Source of the DNA: Dyadobacter fermentans DSM 18053
GTDB lineage: Bacteria; Bacteroidota; Bacteroidia; Cytophagales; Spirosomataceae
Reading direction: 5' to 3'
DNA length: 64,000 nt
Assembly (NCBI RefSeq): GCF_000023125.1
Contig: NC_013037.1
Coordinates: forward strand, 2,976,001 to 3,040,000
Shown: one piece after another, positions 49,577 through 60,488 of the stretch
Layout: every line of letters starts with the position of its first letter
Numbering within the stretch: position 1 is the stretch's first letter
Program-made: the position numbers and the translations under genes
The notes under the pieces: model-generated
Databases searched by the model: none
The model's input: only the letters and a program-made list of their open reading frames with translations
What the model was told of the DNA's origin: nothing

Positions 49577-50683
49577 ATGAATATTTACAAGCTCATGTCC
49601 GGCATTGCCGCGGTTTGCCTGCTGATAGCGCTTTACCTCGCATTCACCGGAAGCCTCCCTTCGGCCGGTCCCTTCTTTATTGCATTCTTCCTATCCACAG
49701 CCATCAGTTTCAGGGGGTATGAAAAACTGAAAGGCTTTACCTACACCACCGTCATCTTTGCGGCGGTGACCACTGCATTATATTATCCGCAGCATTTCCT
49801 GACCGTCGGCGACTTTAAACTTGCAGCGCTAATCACTCCACTCATCCAGATCATCATGTTCGGAATGGGCACTTCCATGAGCTTCGGGGATTTTGTGGGG
49901 GTAGTTAAAATGCCGAAAGGTGTATTGATCGGCGTGATCAGCCACTTCATCATCATGCCTACGATCGGTTACACGCTTGCTAACCTCAGCGGCTTTCCCC
50001 CTGAAATAGCGGCGGGGATTATCCTGATCGGCTGCTCGCCCAACGGCATGGCATCCAATGTGATTTCCTACCTCGCGAAAGCGAACCTGGCATTGTCCAT
50101 TACCATCACCGCCATTTCCACCATGCTCGCCCCGATCGTCACGCCGCTGCTGATGAGCATGCTCGCGGGTGCATTCGTGCAGATCGATACGCTGCATATG
50201 ATGTGGGATATTATCAAAATGGTGATTATTCCAATCGGCGCGGGACTGATTTTCAATAAGCTGTTCAGCGGCAAAGTGAAGTGGCTTGACGCCGCGATGC
50301 CCATCGTGTCAATGGCCGGTATCGCATTCATTATCGTGATCATCACTGCTGCCGGTCGCGACAGCCTGCTATCGATCGGTCCTGCATTGCTATTGCTCGT
50401 GCTGATCCACAACCTGTCGGGCTACACGCTTGGCTACTGGTCGGGCCGCCTGTTCCGCATGAGCGAGCGCGACTGCCGCACGATAGCGATCGAAGTGGGA
50501 ATGCAAAACGGCGGATTGGCCTCCGGTATCGCCAAGGAAATGGGCAAAATGGCCACCGTAGGCCTCGCCCCGGCCATTTTCGGGCCGCTGATGAACATTA
50601 CCGGCTCCATCCTTGCTTCCTGGTGGCAAGGCAAGCCCACCGGCGATGAAGAAACTTATGTAGAAACGGGCAGAGCCCATTAA
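49577..50683 (+). CDS. Bile acid:sodium symporter family (BASS) transporter
   Basis: 368 residues from the ATG at 49577, with about ten membrane spans. Family landmarks include GMGTSMSFGDFVGVVKMPKG, LIGCSPNGMASNVISYLAKAN and TIAIEVGMQNGGLASGIA. BASS proteins carry organic acids such as bile acids, pyruvate or ketopantoate with sodium. Its position after the exported RraA-like enzyme suggests uptake of the resulting 2-oxoacid across the inner membrane, although a terminator lies between them. Confidence 0.9.
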   Translation: MNIYKLMSGIAAVCLLIALYLAFTGSLPSAGPFFIAFFLSTAISFRGYEKLKGFTYTTVIFAAVTTALYYPQHFLTVGDFKLAALITPLIQIIMFGMGTSMSFGDFVGVVKMPKGVLIGVISHFIIMPTIGYTLANLSGFPPEIAAGIILIGCSPNGMASNVISYLAKANLALSITITAISTMLAPIVTPLLMSMLAGAFVQIDTLHMMWDIIKMVIIPIGAGLIFNKLFSGKVKWLDAAMPIVSMAGIAFIIVIITAAGRDSLLSIGPALLLLVLIHNLSGYTLGYWSGRLFRMSERDCRTIAIEVGMQNGGLASGIAKEMGKMATVGLAPAIFGPLMNITGSILASWWQGKPTGDEETYVETGRAH

Positions 50684-50688
50684 ATGCA

Positions 50689-50722
50689 AACGAGGCGCAG
50701 TTATTAGCTGCGCCTCGTTCGT
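50689..50722 (+). terminator. Rho-independent terminator after the BASS gene
   Basis: A perfect 12-bp stem AACGAGGCGCAG/CTGCGCCTCGTT with a 7-nt loop, 5 bp after the stop codon; the T-run behind it is weak. Confidence 0.8.
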
Positions 50723-50849
50723 TGTTATGTACTTTCATGCTAAACGCATCCGAATCACTTACGCTAACTTTGCACGTATGGACTGTCTTCGACTGCGCTC
50801 AGACTGACAGCTTGCGATTGCCTTCTTTCATTTTCCTTCTTCCCAAATT

Positions 50850-51353
50850 TCAATCTTCCTCCAATAACAGCTGCATATAGATCAGATCCAGCCACTGATC
50901 GAACTTGTAGGCCACTTCTTTCAAATATCCTTTTTCCACAAAGCCGTATTTCTTGTGAAACTCAATGCTGGCGCGGTTCGACGCGTCGATGCAGCCGATC
51001 ATCGTGTGCAGGCCCGACTCTTTGGCGCGTTGGATCAAGCTGCCGAGCAGTTTGCCGCCTACGCCCATCCCGCGTGACTTTTCATCGAGGTAAATGGAAT
51101 GCTCCACACTGAATTTGTACCCGATTTTCGGACGGAAAATGTTGTAGGAACCATAACCGATCACTTCGCCTTCCAGCTCGGCCACGATCACAGGCATACC
51201 GTCATAGAACATCTGCTCAAACCAGGCCTTTTGTTGTTCCAGGGTCCGGGGTTCGTAGTCGTAAATAGCCGTGGTGTTCAGAATAGCGTGGTTGATAATG
51301 TCCAACAGCGAAGGCAGATCCTTAGGAGCAGCACTTCTGATGATCAAATCCAT
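50850..51353 (-). CDS. GNAT family N-acetyltransferase (phosphinothricin acetyltransferase-like)
   Basis: A 167-residue GNAT enzyme of the Pat/YncA type. It starts DLIIRSAAPKDLPSLLDIINHAI, has the AcCoA-binding loop EKSRGMGVGGKLLGSLI, and then TMIGCIDASNRASIEFHKKYGF with the typical N-x-x-S-x-x-x-Y. It acetylates a small amine, possibly methionine sulfoximine or phosphinothricin. The ATG at 51353 is used. It is divergent from the thiamine operon. Confidence 0.9.
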   Translation of the reverse strand: MDLIIRSAAPKDLPSLLDIINHAILNTTAIYDYEPRTLEQQKAWFEQMFYDGMPVIVAELEGEVIGYGSYNIFRPKIGYKFSVEHSIYLDEKSRGMGVGGKLLGSLIQRAKESGLHTMIGCIDASNRASIEFHKKYGFVEKGYLKEVAYKFDQWLDLIYMQLLLEED

Positions 51354-51465
51354 CAAAATAAAGCAGGTCGTTATTTAGGTTTATTATTAAGGCCAAAAAT
51401 ACCTTATAATTTTAAAAAAATTCACGTCCAATCCTTGTAACGGCTTACGTTTTTTTCTAATTCTT

Positions 51466-51494
51466 TTGAAAATCCTGAATTTCGAATAGCTTTG
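51466..51494 (+). promoter_or_regulatory. Promoter of the thiamine operon
   Basis: TTG (51466-51468), an 18-bp spacer and TAGCTTTG (51487-51494) match the Bacteroidota consensus exactly. Transcription would begin near 51499, just before the riboswitch. Confidence 0.7.
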
Positions 51495-51504
51495 CCTCAA
51501 CTTT

Positions 51505-51580
51505 AGGGGTGTCCCGCATGCGGACTGAGATCATACCCTTTGAACCTGATGCAGCTAGTACTGCCGAAGGGAAAAGCAGG
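51505..51580 (+). ncRNA. TPP riboswitch (THI box)
   Basis: The conserved elements are all present in order: GGGGTGTC at the 5' stem, CTGAGA at 51535 followed by ACCCTT, then GAACCTGAT at 51542 and the closing CCGAAGGGA. Thiamine pyrophosphate binding is expected to shut off the operon. The switch ends about 80 bp before thiS, leaving room for an expression platform. Confidence 0.93.
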
Positions 51581-51649
51581 AGTTACTTTGCACGTAGCTC
51601 CGTTCCATCTTTTCTTCATAGGTCCATTCCTAAGGTTTTTTGTATCTAA

Positions 51650-53799
<2,150 letters not shown>

Positions 53800-53800
<1 letters not shown>

Positions 53801-55029
53801 TGGAACTGATCGTTATCACACATCCCGAAATGCTGCCCGGGGAAGCTGGGATCATTAACCAGCTTTTCCAAAGCGGCCTCGCACGCCTGCACCTGCGCAA
53901 GCCCGATGTGCCGAAGGAAGTCGTGCAGGATTTGCTGGAAAACATCACTCCCGCATTCCGGAACCGCATTGCATTACACCAGCATCATGAGCTGGCGGAC
54001 GCATTCGGTATTACGGGGCTACATTTCACGGAGCGCGCGCGCCTGGACGTTGCGCCTGAAACATGGAGCGCATTAAAAAGCAGGGCTTACACGCTCAGCA
54101 CGTCCCTGCACGATCCCGCGCAACTCGAAACGCTATCCCACGACTTCGACTACGCATTCCTGGGGCCCGTTTTCGACAGCATTTCGAAAGTGGGCTACGC
54201 TGCGAAATTGCCTTCCGATTTTAAATTAAACCCATTCACCTTCCCGAACAAGGTAATCGCGCTCGGAGGTATGGATGCCGAAAACCTTGGCCTGGCGTCC
54301 CAAATGGGCTTTGCAGGCGCGGCGCTGCTCGGGGCCATCTGGCAGAATCCGGAGCAGGCCGTCACCCGATTTGCGCATTTGAAGTCGTTGCAGGTAGAAC
54401 GGCCGTTTGTGGACCGCTTGCATTTCATATCGAACGAAACGCCGGATATGTCGCACATCGATAGCATCCGCCTGGCGCTGGAAGCCGGCTGCCGGTGGAT
54501 TCAACTTCGGGTGAAGCACCGGCCGGAAGCAGAAGTTTTGCCGATAGCCTGGGAAGCCACCCGGCTGTGCGACGCTTACGGAGCGAGGCTCATTATCAAC
54601 GACTTTCCCCGCGTGGCACTGGCGGTACAGGCTTACGGCCTCCACCTCGGCCTCACCGACATGCCCGTACCCGAGGCCCGCGCGCTGGTAGGGAACAAAA
54701 TCGTGGTGGGCGGAACGGCCAATAGCTGGGAGGACATTGAGCTGCGTATCCGCGAAGGCGCAGATTACATCGGCCTCGGCCCGTTCCGTTTCACGAGCAC
54801 CAAAGAGAACCTCAGCCCGATCCTGGGCGTGGAAGGCTACGCGGCATTGATGCAAAAAATGGCCGACGCGGGGTTCAGCAAGCCCATTATCGCCATCGGC
54901 GGCGTTACGCCGGCCGACATTCCCATAATCCGTTCCACCGGCATTTACGGCGTGGCCATGTCCGCCGCATTGACGGGCGCGACGGATCCGGCGGAAACTT
55001 TTTACGAAATCCAACAAGCATTATGTTAA
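53800..55029 (+). CDS. TenI-like / thiamine phosphate synthase (ThiE) fusion
   Basis: 409 residues holding two (beta/alpha)8 TenI/ThiE domains in tandem. Residues about 1-200 are TenI-like ([61 protein letters not shown]), which in other bacteria act as thiazole tautomerases. Residues about 205-409 are ThiE, coupling the thiazole and pyrimidine moieties ([43 protein letters not shown]). These are commonly two genes. It overlaps thiG by 7 bp. Confidence 0.9.
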
Positions 55030-55790
55030 CCATTGCAGATAAAACATTCCAATCCCGGCTTTTTACGGGAACCGGCAAATTCAGTTCGGCGCAACTCATG
55101 GAGGAAGCCTTGCTGGCATCCGGCTCCGAGCTGGTGACGGTGGCGCTGCGTCGTGTGGATATGCACGACGCCACCGACGATATCCTGAGCCATTTGACGC
55201 ACCAGCACATCCATTTGCTGCCCAACACCTCGGGCGTCCGCACGGCACGCGAAGCCGTTTTTGCCGCACAACTTGCCCGGGAAGCGCTGGAAATCAACTG
55301 GCTGAAACTCGAAATCCACCCCGACCCGAAGTACCTCATGCCCGATCCCATCGAGACATTGAAGGCCACCGAGGAACTCGCCAAGCTGGGTTTTGTGATA
55401 CTCCCCTACATCCACGCCGACCCGGTCCTTTGCAAGCGGCTGGAAGCGGCAGGCGCATCGGCAGTAATGCCCCTGGGATCGCCCATTGGGAGCAATAAAG
55501 GCCTCAAAACCATCGACTTCCTCGAAATCATCATCGAGCAAAGCAAGGTACCGGTGGTGGTGGACGCGGGCATCGGTGCCCCTTCCGATGCAGCCAAAGC
55601 CATGGAAATAGGCGCCGATGCGGTGCTGGTTAACACGGCGATTGCCGTAGCCGGCGACCCGGTAGCGATGGCAGCGGCATTTAAAATGGCCGTAGAGGCC
55701 GGGAGGATGGCTTACGAGGCCAAACTAGGTTCAAAAGGCAGCCTGGCCGTGGCCAGCAGTCCGTTAACTGCATTTCTGGATGAGCTTTAA
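55023..55790 (+). CDS. thiG: Thiazole synthase ThiG
   Basis: A 255-residue barrel enzyme that assembles the thiazole phosphate from deoxyxylulose phosphate, dehydroglycine and ThiS-thiocarboxylate. It starts with [12 protein letters not shown]; the Schiff-base Lys95 lies in [11 protein letters not shown], and [31 protein letters not shown] is the phosphate-binding part. It overlaps both neighbours, 7 bp with the ThiE fusion and 11 bp with thiH. Confidence 0.96.
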   Translation: MLTIADKTFQSRLFTGTGKFSSAQLMEEALLASGSELVTVALRRVDMHDATDDILSHLTHQHIHLLPNTSGVRTAREAVFAAQLAREALEINWLKLEIHPDPKYLMPDPIETLKATEELAKLGFVILPYIHADPVLCKRLEAAGASAVMPLGSPIGSNKGLKTIDFLEIIIEQSKVPVVVDAGIGAPSDAAKAMEIGADAVLVNTAIAVAGDPVAMAAAFKMAVEAGRMAYEAKLGSKGSLAVASSPLTAFLDEL

Positions 55791-56898
55791 GGAAGAATTC
55801 GCGCGGTATTCGTGGGACAACGTGAAGCAGGATATTTATTCCAAAACGGCGGCCGACGTGGAAAGAGCACTCATAGCCCCGAAAAGGACTTTGGAAGATT
55901 TCAAAGCATTGATTTCGCCCGCCGCGGCCGCTTACCTGGAACCCATGGCCAGGCTGAGCCGGCAGCTGACGCGCAAGCGCTTCGGCAACACCATTCAAAT
56001 GTACGTGCCGCTGTATTTGTCCAACGAGTGTACCAATATATGTACCTACTGCGGGTTCAGCCTGGATAATAAAGTGCGGCGTCGCACGCTGACAGAGCGT
56101 GAAATACTGCAAGAAGTGGAGGTGATTAAAGGCATGGGCTACGAACACGTGCTGCTGGTGACCGGCGAGGCGAACCAGACGGTGCACGTGGACTATTTCA
56201 AAAAGGTGTTGGCCCTGATCCGTCCGCATTTCGCGCAGGTATCCATGGAAGTACAGCCGCTCGACCGCGATGAATACGAGGAACTGATCCCGCTCGGCCT
56301 GCATTCGGTGCTGGTGTACCAGGAAACTTATCACCAGGAAGATTACCGCAAACACCACCCGAAAGGCAAAAAAGCGAATTTCAACTACCGCCTCGAAACG
56401 CCCGACCGTCTCGGGCAGGCAGGGATTCACAAAATGGGCCTCGGCGTGCTGATCGGCCTGGAAGACTGGCGTACCGACAGTTTTTTCACTGCCTTGCATT
56501 TGCATTATCTTGAAAAAACCTACTGGCAAACGCGTTACAGCCTATCCTTTCCGCGCCTGCGCCCATTCTCCGGCGGCCTCGAACCGAAAGTGGAAATGAG
56601 CGACCGCGAACTGGTGCAGCTGATTTGCGCCTACCGCATATTTGACGAGGAAGTAGAACTATCCCTCTCCACACGCGAATCGGACCGATTCAGGAACCAT
56701 TGCATTCAATTGGGTGTAACATCCATCAGCGCCGGCTCCAAAACCAACCCCGGAGGCTACGCCGTAGAACCGGAATCACTCGAACAATTCGAAATTTCCG
56801 ACGAACGAAGCCCCGCGGAAATAGCACAAATGATCCGCCAAGCCGGCTACGAGCCAGTTTGGAAGGATTGGGACGCTGGGCTAATTTTGAATGAGTGA
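55780..56898 (+). CDS. thiH: 2-iminoacetate synthase ThiH
   Basis: A 372-residue radical-SAM enzyme that cleaves tyrosine to dehydroglycine for the thiazole ring. The CxxxCxxC cluster motif is CTNICTYC (Cys84, Cys88, Cys91), and [14 protein letters not shown] and [10 protein letters not shown] are characteristic. Its presence with no thiO means an oxygen-independent route. The stop codon falls inside the octamer repeat that fills the next spacer. Confidence 0.95.
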   Translation: MSFKEEFARYSWDNVKQDIYSKTAADVERALIAPKRTLEDFKALISPAAAAYLEPMARLSRQLTRKRFGNTIQMYVPLYLSNECTNICTYCGFSLDNKVRRRTLTEREILQEVEVIKGMGYEHVLLVTGEANQTVHVDYFKKVLALIRPHFAQVSMEVQPLDRDEYEELIPLGLHSVLVYQETYHQEDYRKHHPKGKKANFNYRLETPDRLGQAGIHKMGLGVLIGLEDWRTDSFFTALHLHYLEKTYWQTRYSLSFPRLRPFSGGLEPKVEMSDRELVQLICAYRIFDEEVELSLSTRESDRFRNHCIQLGVTSISAGSKTNPGGYAVEPESLEQFEISDERSPAEIAQMIRQAGYEPVWKDWDAGLILNE

Positions 56899-57107
56899 AT
56901 GAGTGAATGGGTGAATGAGTGAATTTTGAATGAGTGAATTTTGAATGACTGAATGATTGAATGACTGAATGATTGAATATTTTTGATGTTCAAATCAGCT
57001 GTAAATTCAATACAAAAGCATACTATTCGATCATTCAATCATTCAATCATTCAATCATTCAATCATTCAAAAACTCACTCATTCACTCATTCAAAATTCA
57101 CTCATTC
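56887..57107. repeat. Octamer inverted-repeat element between thiH and thiF
   Basis: The left arm (56887-56979) is made of 8-bp units such as GAATGAGT, GAATGACT and GAATGATT. The right arm (57026-57107) carries the complements TCATTCAA and TCATTCAC. A 46-bp unique core separates them. The whole can fold into a hairpin of roughly 80-bp arms. It begins in the last codons of thiH and ends 7 bp before the thiF start. Confidence 0.85.
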
Positions 57108-57113
57108 CCCCCC

Positions 57114-58157
57114 ATGACTCCCATCGAACGCAAACGTTATGCTCGCCAGATTATCATGCCGGAAATGGGCCTGGCGGGCCAGGATAGGCTGCGGGCCGGT
57201 AAGATTGCCGTCGTGGGTGCGGGCGGGCTGGGCTGTCCGGTGCTGCAGTACCTGGTGGCGGCGGGCGTCGGTGAGATTGGCGTTATCGATGACGACACCG
57301 TGGACCTCACCAACCTGCACCGGCAAATCCTCTATTCCGCCGACGATATAGGCAAGAATAAAGCGATCACGGCAGTGGAAAAACTGTCGGTGCTGAACCC
57401 TTTCGTGAAGCTCACCGCCTACCCCGACCGGCTCAGTGCCGAAAACGGAGCAGATCTGCTCAATGCCTACGACCTGATCATCGACGGCTCCGACAACTTC
57501 GAAACGCGTTATTTAGTCAATGATTTTTGCGTACAGCTGGATAAACCGTTCGTCTTCGGCTCTATCCTGCGTTTTGAAGGACAGGTTTCAGTTTTTAATT
57601 GGAATGGCGGACCTACCTACCGGTGTCTTTTCCCGGACGCCGAAGAAGGCGACAATTGCGCGGAAGCAGGCGTAATGGGCGTTTTGCCGGGCATTATCGG
57701 CACCTACATGGCTAACGAGGCGATCAAGATTATCGCGGGCATTGGCGAACCGCTTTCCGGCAAATTACTGGTGATCAACACATTGACCAATAATCATTCG
57801 GTTTTTCAATTTTCCAGATCAGTGGCGGCGAAGCCTGCTGTCCCGTCCGAAAAAGCCGCGGAGCTGCCATTGGAAGAAAACACCCACGAAATGTCGTTCG
57901 ACGAGTACGAGGCATTACAGGCAACTGACCCTGAGCAGATTCTACTGGTAGACGTGCGCGAATACTATGAATTTGAGGCGGATAACTTCGGCGGTGAGAA
58001 TATCCCGCTTTCGGATATTCCTGAAAGTATCGGCACATTCCCATCGGGCAAAAAGGTCGTTTTTTACTGCAACACTGGCAAACGTAGCCTGCAAGCCGCC
58101 AAGTTGCTGGCGCAAAGCGGCTACGAGGGACAAAGTTTTTGGGCGCAGCATTGGTAG
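57114..58157 (+). CDS. ThiF/MoeB-type adenylyltransferase with C-terminal rhodanese domain
   Basis: 347 residues from the ATG at 57114; the frame to 56973 is only translated repeat DNA. The E1-like domain has the ATP loop GAGGLG (residues 35-40), Asp in VIDDDTVDLTNLHRQ, and the conserved Cys182 (GDNCAEAGV). The C-terminal rhodanese domain has its active Cys319 in CNTGKRS. It adenylates ThiS and probably passes sulfur via the rhodanese cysteine. It might also serve MoaD. Last biosynthetic gene of the operon. Confidence 0.92.
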   Translation: MTPIERKRYARQIIMPEMGLAGQDRLRAGKIAVVGAGGLGCPVLQYLVAAGVGEIGVIDDDTVDLTNLHRQILYSADDIGKNKAITAVEKLSVLNPFVKLTAYPDRLSAENGADLLNAYDLIIDGSDNFETRYLVNDFCVQLDKPFVFGSILRFEGQVSVFNWNGGPTYRCLFPDAEEGDNCAEAGVMGVLPGIIGTYMANEAIKIIAGIGEPLSGKLLVINTLTNNHSVFQFSRSVAAKPAVPSEKAAELPLEENTHEMSFDEYEALQATDPEQILLVDVREYYEFEADNFGGENIPLSDIPESIGTFPSGKKVVFYCNTGKRSLQAAKLLAQSGYEGQSFWAQHW

Positions 58158-58187
58158 TTCATTAATTTGCAGGAAAAAAGCATAGCT

Positions 58188-59129
58188 ATGAAACCGATTA
58201 AGATTGCCACTGCACAGTTTGAAAACAAGAGCGGCGACAAAGATTACAACCTCGGGGTGATCCGCCAGATGGCGGGGGAAGCCGCTAAGTCGGGTGCCCA
58301 GGTGATCGCATTCCACGAATGCTCCATTACCGGCTACACATTTGCCCGCAACCTGTCGCGCGAGGAAATGCTCGCCATCTCTGAACCGATCCCCGACGGC
58401 CCGAGCGTGCGCGCGTTGCAGGACATCGCCGCAGAACACGACATTGTGGTGCTGGCAGGCCTGTTCGAGAAAGATGCCGACGATAAAATGTACAAAGGTT
58501 ATGTATGTGTCGACAAAAACGGCCTCGTAGCCAAGTACCGGAAACTTCACCCGTTCATCAACCCACACCTCACGCCAGGCGACGAATACGTGATTTTCGA
58601 CCTTTTCGGCTGGAAATGCAGCATGCTCATTTGCTACGATAACAACATTATTGAAAACGTGCGGGCCACGAAACTGCTCGGCGCGGACATTGTTTTTATG
58701 CCGCACGTGACCATGTGTACGCCATCCACACGCCCGGGTGCCGGGTTCGTCGATCCAGCGCTGTGGCATAACCGCGAAGCCGATCCTACATCACTTCGCC
58801 AGGAATTCGACGGCCTCAAAGGTCGGGCCTGGCTTATGAAATGGCTGCCCGCGCGTGCTTACGACAACGCCATTTATGCAATATTCTCCAACCCCATCGG
58901 CATGGACGCCGACCAGCTCAAAAACGGCTGCTCGATGATCCTCGACCCATTCGGCGACATCATCGCCGAATGCCGCAAGCTCGGGAACGACTTCGTGATT
59001 GCCACCCTCACCCCCGAGAAACTCCAGCAAGCCGGCGGTCACCGCTACATTCAGGCCCGCCGCCCGGAGCTCTACGGCGATATTCTCGGCCAGGAGCACA
59101 CGTCAGAGCAGCGGGTTGTTTGGCTTTAA
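58188..59129 (+). CDS. Nitrilase family carbon-nitrogen hydrolase
   Basis: A 313-residue member of the nitrilase superfamily with the catalytic triad visible: Glu44 (FHECSITGY), Lys119 (YRKLHPF) and Cys149 (LICYDNN). These enzymes hydrolyse amides, nitriles or carbamoyl groups. The ATG at 58188 is preferred to the longer frame at 58167. It lies 30 bp after the thiF stop and may be cotranscribed, but no thiamine role is established for it. Probably an N-carbamoyl or deaminated-amide hydrolase. Confidence 0.88.
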   Translation: MKPIKIATAQFENKSGDKDYNLGVIRQMAGEAAKSGAQVIAFHECSITGYTFARNLSREEMLAISEPIPDGPSVRALQDIAAEHDIVVLAGLFEKDADDKMYKGYVCVDKNGLVAKYRKLHPFINPHLTPGDEYVIFDLFGWKCSMLICYDNNIIENVRATKLLGADIVFMPHVTMCTPSTRPGAGFVDPALWHNREADPTSLRQEFDGLKGRAWLMKWLPARAYDNAIYAIFSNPIGMDADQLKNGCSMILDPFGDIIAECRKLGNDFVIATLTPEKLQQAGGHRYIQARRPELYGDILGQEHTSEQRVVWL

Positions 59130-59150
59130 GGTTTAAATTAGTTGTGCCTA

Positions 59151-59238
59151 TTCAATGAATTCAGCTAAATTGGTTGAGTAAATTCAATGAATTTAGCTAA
59201 ATTCGTTGAGTTGATTCAACCAATTTAGGTAAAATGGA
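59151..59238. repeat. 32-bp direct repeats containing a 26-bp near-palindrome
   Basis: Units start at 59151, 59183 and 59215, exactly 32 bp apart, the third partial. The centre is AATTTAGCTAAATT, perfectly palindromic in unit 2 (59190-59203). The longer palindrome at 59184-59209 has one mismatched pair, and the last unit runs across the ATG of the ATPase gene. Confidence 0.85.
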
Positions 59239-60373
59239 TTTTTCGAGACACATTTTTGACCAACTCCTCGCGAAAACTACTTCCAACAAAGTGCTGATCC
59301 TTTACGGCGCGCGCCGGGTCGGGAAGACGCACCTGATGCGCGAGGTAGAAGAGCAATTCAATGGAAAATCGTTATTCCTGAATGCGGAGGATCTGGATAT
59401 TGTGGCGCTGTTGTCCGACCGGCGCGTCGCTTCGTTCCGGCGATGGGTAACTGATGTTGACCTTCTGATCATTGATGAAGCACAGGTCGTGCCTGAAATC
59501 GGGAAGTCGCTCAAACTGTTGATCGATTCGTTTCCTAAGCTTACCATTCTGGCGAGTGGCTCGTCGGCATTTGAACTCTCCAATAAAACAGGCGAACCGC
59601 TCGTCGGCCGCCAGATCAGCTTCCAGCTCTTCCCGATTGCCCAAATGGAGCTATCCGGACAGGAAAATTACCTGCAAACAAAACAGCAGCTGGAAAACCG
59701 GATGATTTTCGGCAGCTACCCGGAAGTGCTGAAACTGGATACAGCCGAGGCAAAATCCGACTATCTTAAAGAACTTGTGAATTCTTATCTTTTGAAAGAC
59801 ATCCTCATGTTTGACCAGGTCCGGTATTCCCATAAAATGCTGCAATTGCTCCAACTCGTTGCCTACCAGACGGCACAGGAGGTTTCGTACGACGAATTGG
59901 CTAAAACCCTGCAAATAGACCGGAATACCGTGGAACGATACCTTGACTTGTTCTCCAAGGTGTTCATCATCACCCGCGTTGGCGGTTACAGTAAAAACCT
60001 TCGGAAAGAAGTTACCAAATCGTCGAAATGGTATTTTCTGGACAATGGCGTCCGCAATGCGCTTATCAATAACTTTTCCCCGCTCGGCCAGCGGACGGAT
60101 ACAGGTGCGCTGTGGGAAAACTACCTGGTTGCGGAGCGCATCAAATACAATTCCTACACCCGCAAAACGCCGCATACTTACTTCTGGCGCACCTACGACC
60201 AGCAGGAACTCGATTGGCTCGAAGTAGCCGACGAGCAACTGAGTGCCTATGAATTCAAATGGAAAGACATTAAAGTGAAATTCCCGAAAGCATTTGTTGA
60301 GGCTTATCCCGACGCCGCCAAACACTGGATTAACCAGGGAAATTTCATCGATTTTGTCACGGGCGAAGTGTGA
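59234..60373 (+). CDS. AAA-type ATPase with C-terminal DUF4143 domain
   Basis: A 379-residue protein: an AAA ATPase with Walker A GARRVGKT (residues 25-32) and Walker B LLIIDEAQ (Asp81, Glu82). A winged-helix-like part (VSYDELAKTLQIDRNTVERYLDLF) and a DUF4143 domain with a PD-(D/E)XK-like ending (QELDWLEV, AYEFKW) follow. The family is abundant but has no settled function. It is a single gene, directly preceded by the 32-bp repeat cluster that overlaps its start codon. Confidence 0.9.
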   Translation: MDFSRHIFDQLLAKTTSNKVLILYGARRVGKTHLMREVEEQFNGKSLFLNAEDLDIVALLSDRRVASFRRWVTDVDLLIIDEAQVVPEIGKSLKLLIDSFPKLTILASGSSAFELSNKTGEPLVGRQISFQLFPIAQMELSGQENYLQTKQQLENRMIFGSYPEVLKLDTAEAKSDYLKELVNSYLLKDILMFDQVRYSHKMLQLLQLVAYQTAQEVSYDELAKTLQIDRNTVERYLDLFSKVFIITRVGGYSKNLRKEVTKSSKWYFLDNGVRNALINNFSPLGQRTDTGALWENYLVAERIKYNSYTRKTPHTYFWRTYDQQELDWLEVADEQLSAYEFKWKDIKVKFPKAFVEAYPDAAKHWINQGNFIDFVTGEV

Positions 60374-60445
60374 TTCAAGGTTACCCTCAGACACTTTTAA
60401 GTAAAATTTAATAATCTATCAATTACGTAGATTAAATAGTTTTGC

Positions 60446-60453
60446 TATTTTTG
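60446..60453 (+). promoter_or_regulatory. TAnnTTTG element before the TauE/SafE gene
   Basis: TATTTTTG matches the -7 consensus exactly, 35 bp upstream of the ATG at 60489. No clear TTG -33 element is at the right distance. Confidence 0.4.
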
Positions 60454-60488
60454 TAAACTCTTCATTCCAAAATTCTAAAATTCAAGGT

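Noticed and set aside
56973..57113. An extra 47 residues at the N-terminus of ThiF (IIQSF and IHSF repeats)
   Set aside because: They are translated octamer repeat DNA; the family start is the ATG at 57114.
59151..59238. A CRISPR array or phage attachment site
   Set aside because: The units are contiguous without spacers and no cas, integrase or phage genes are near.
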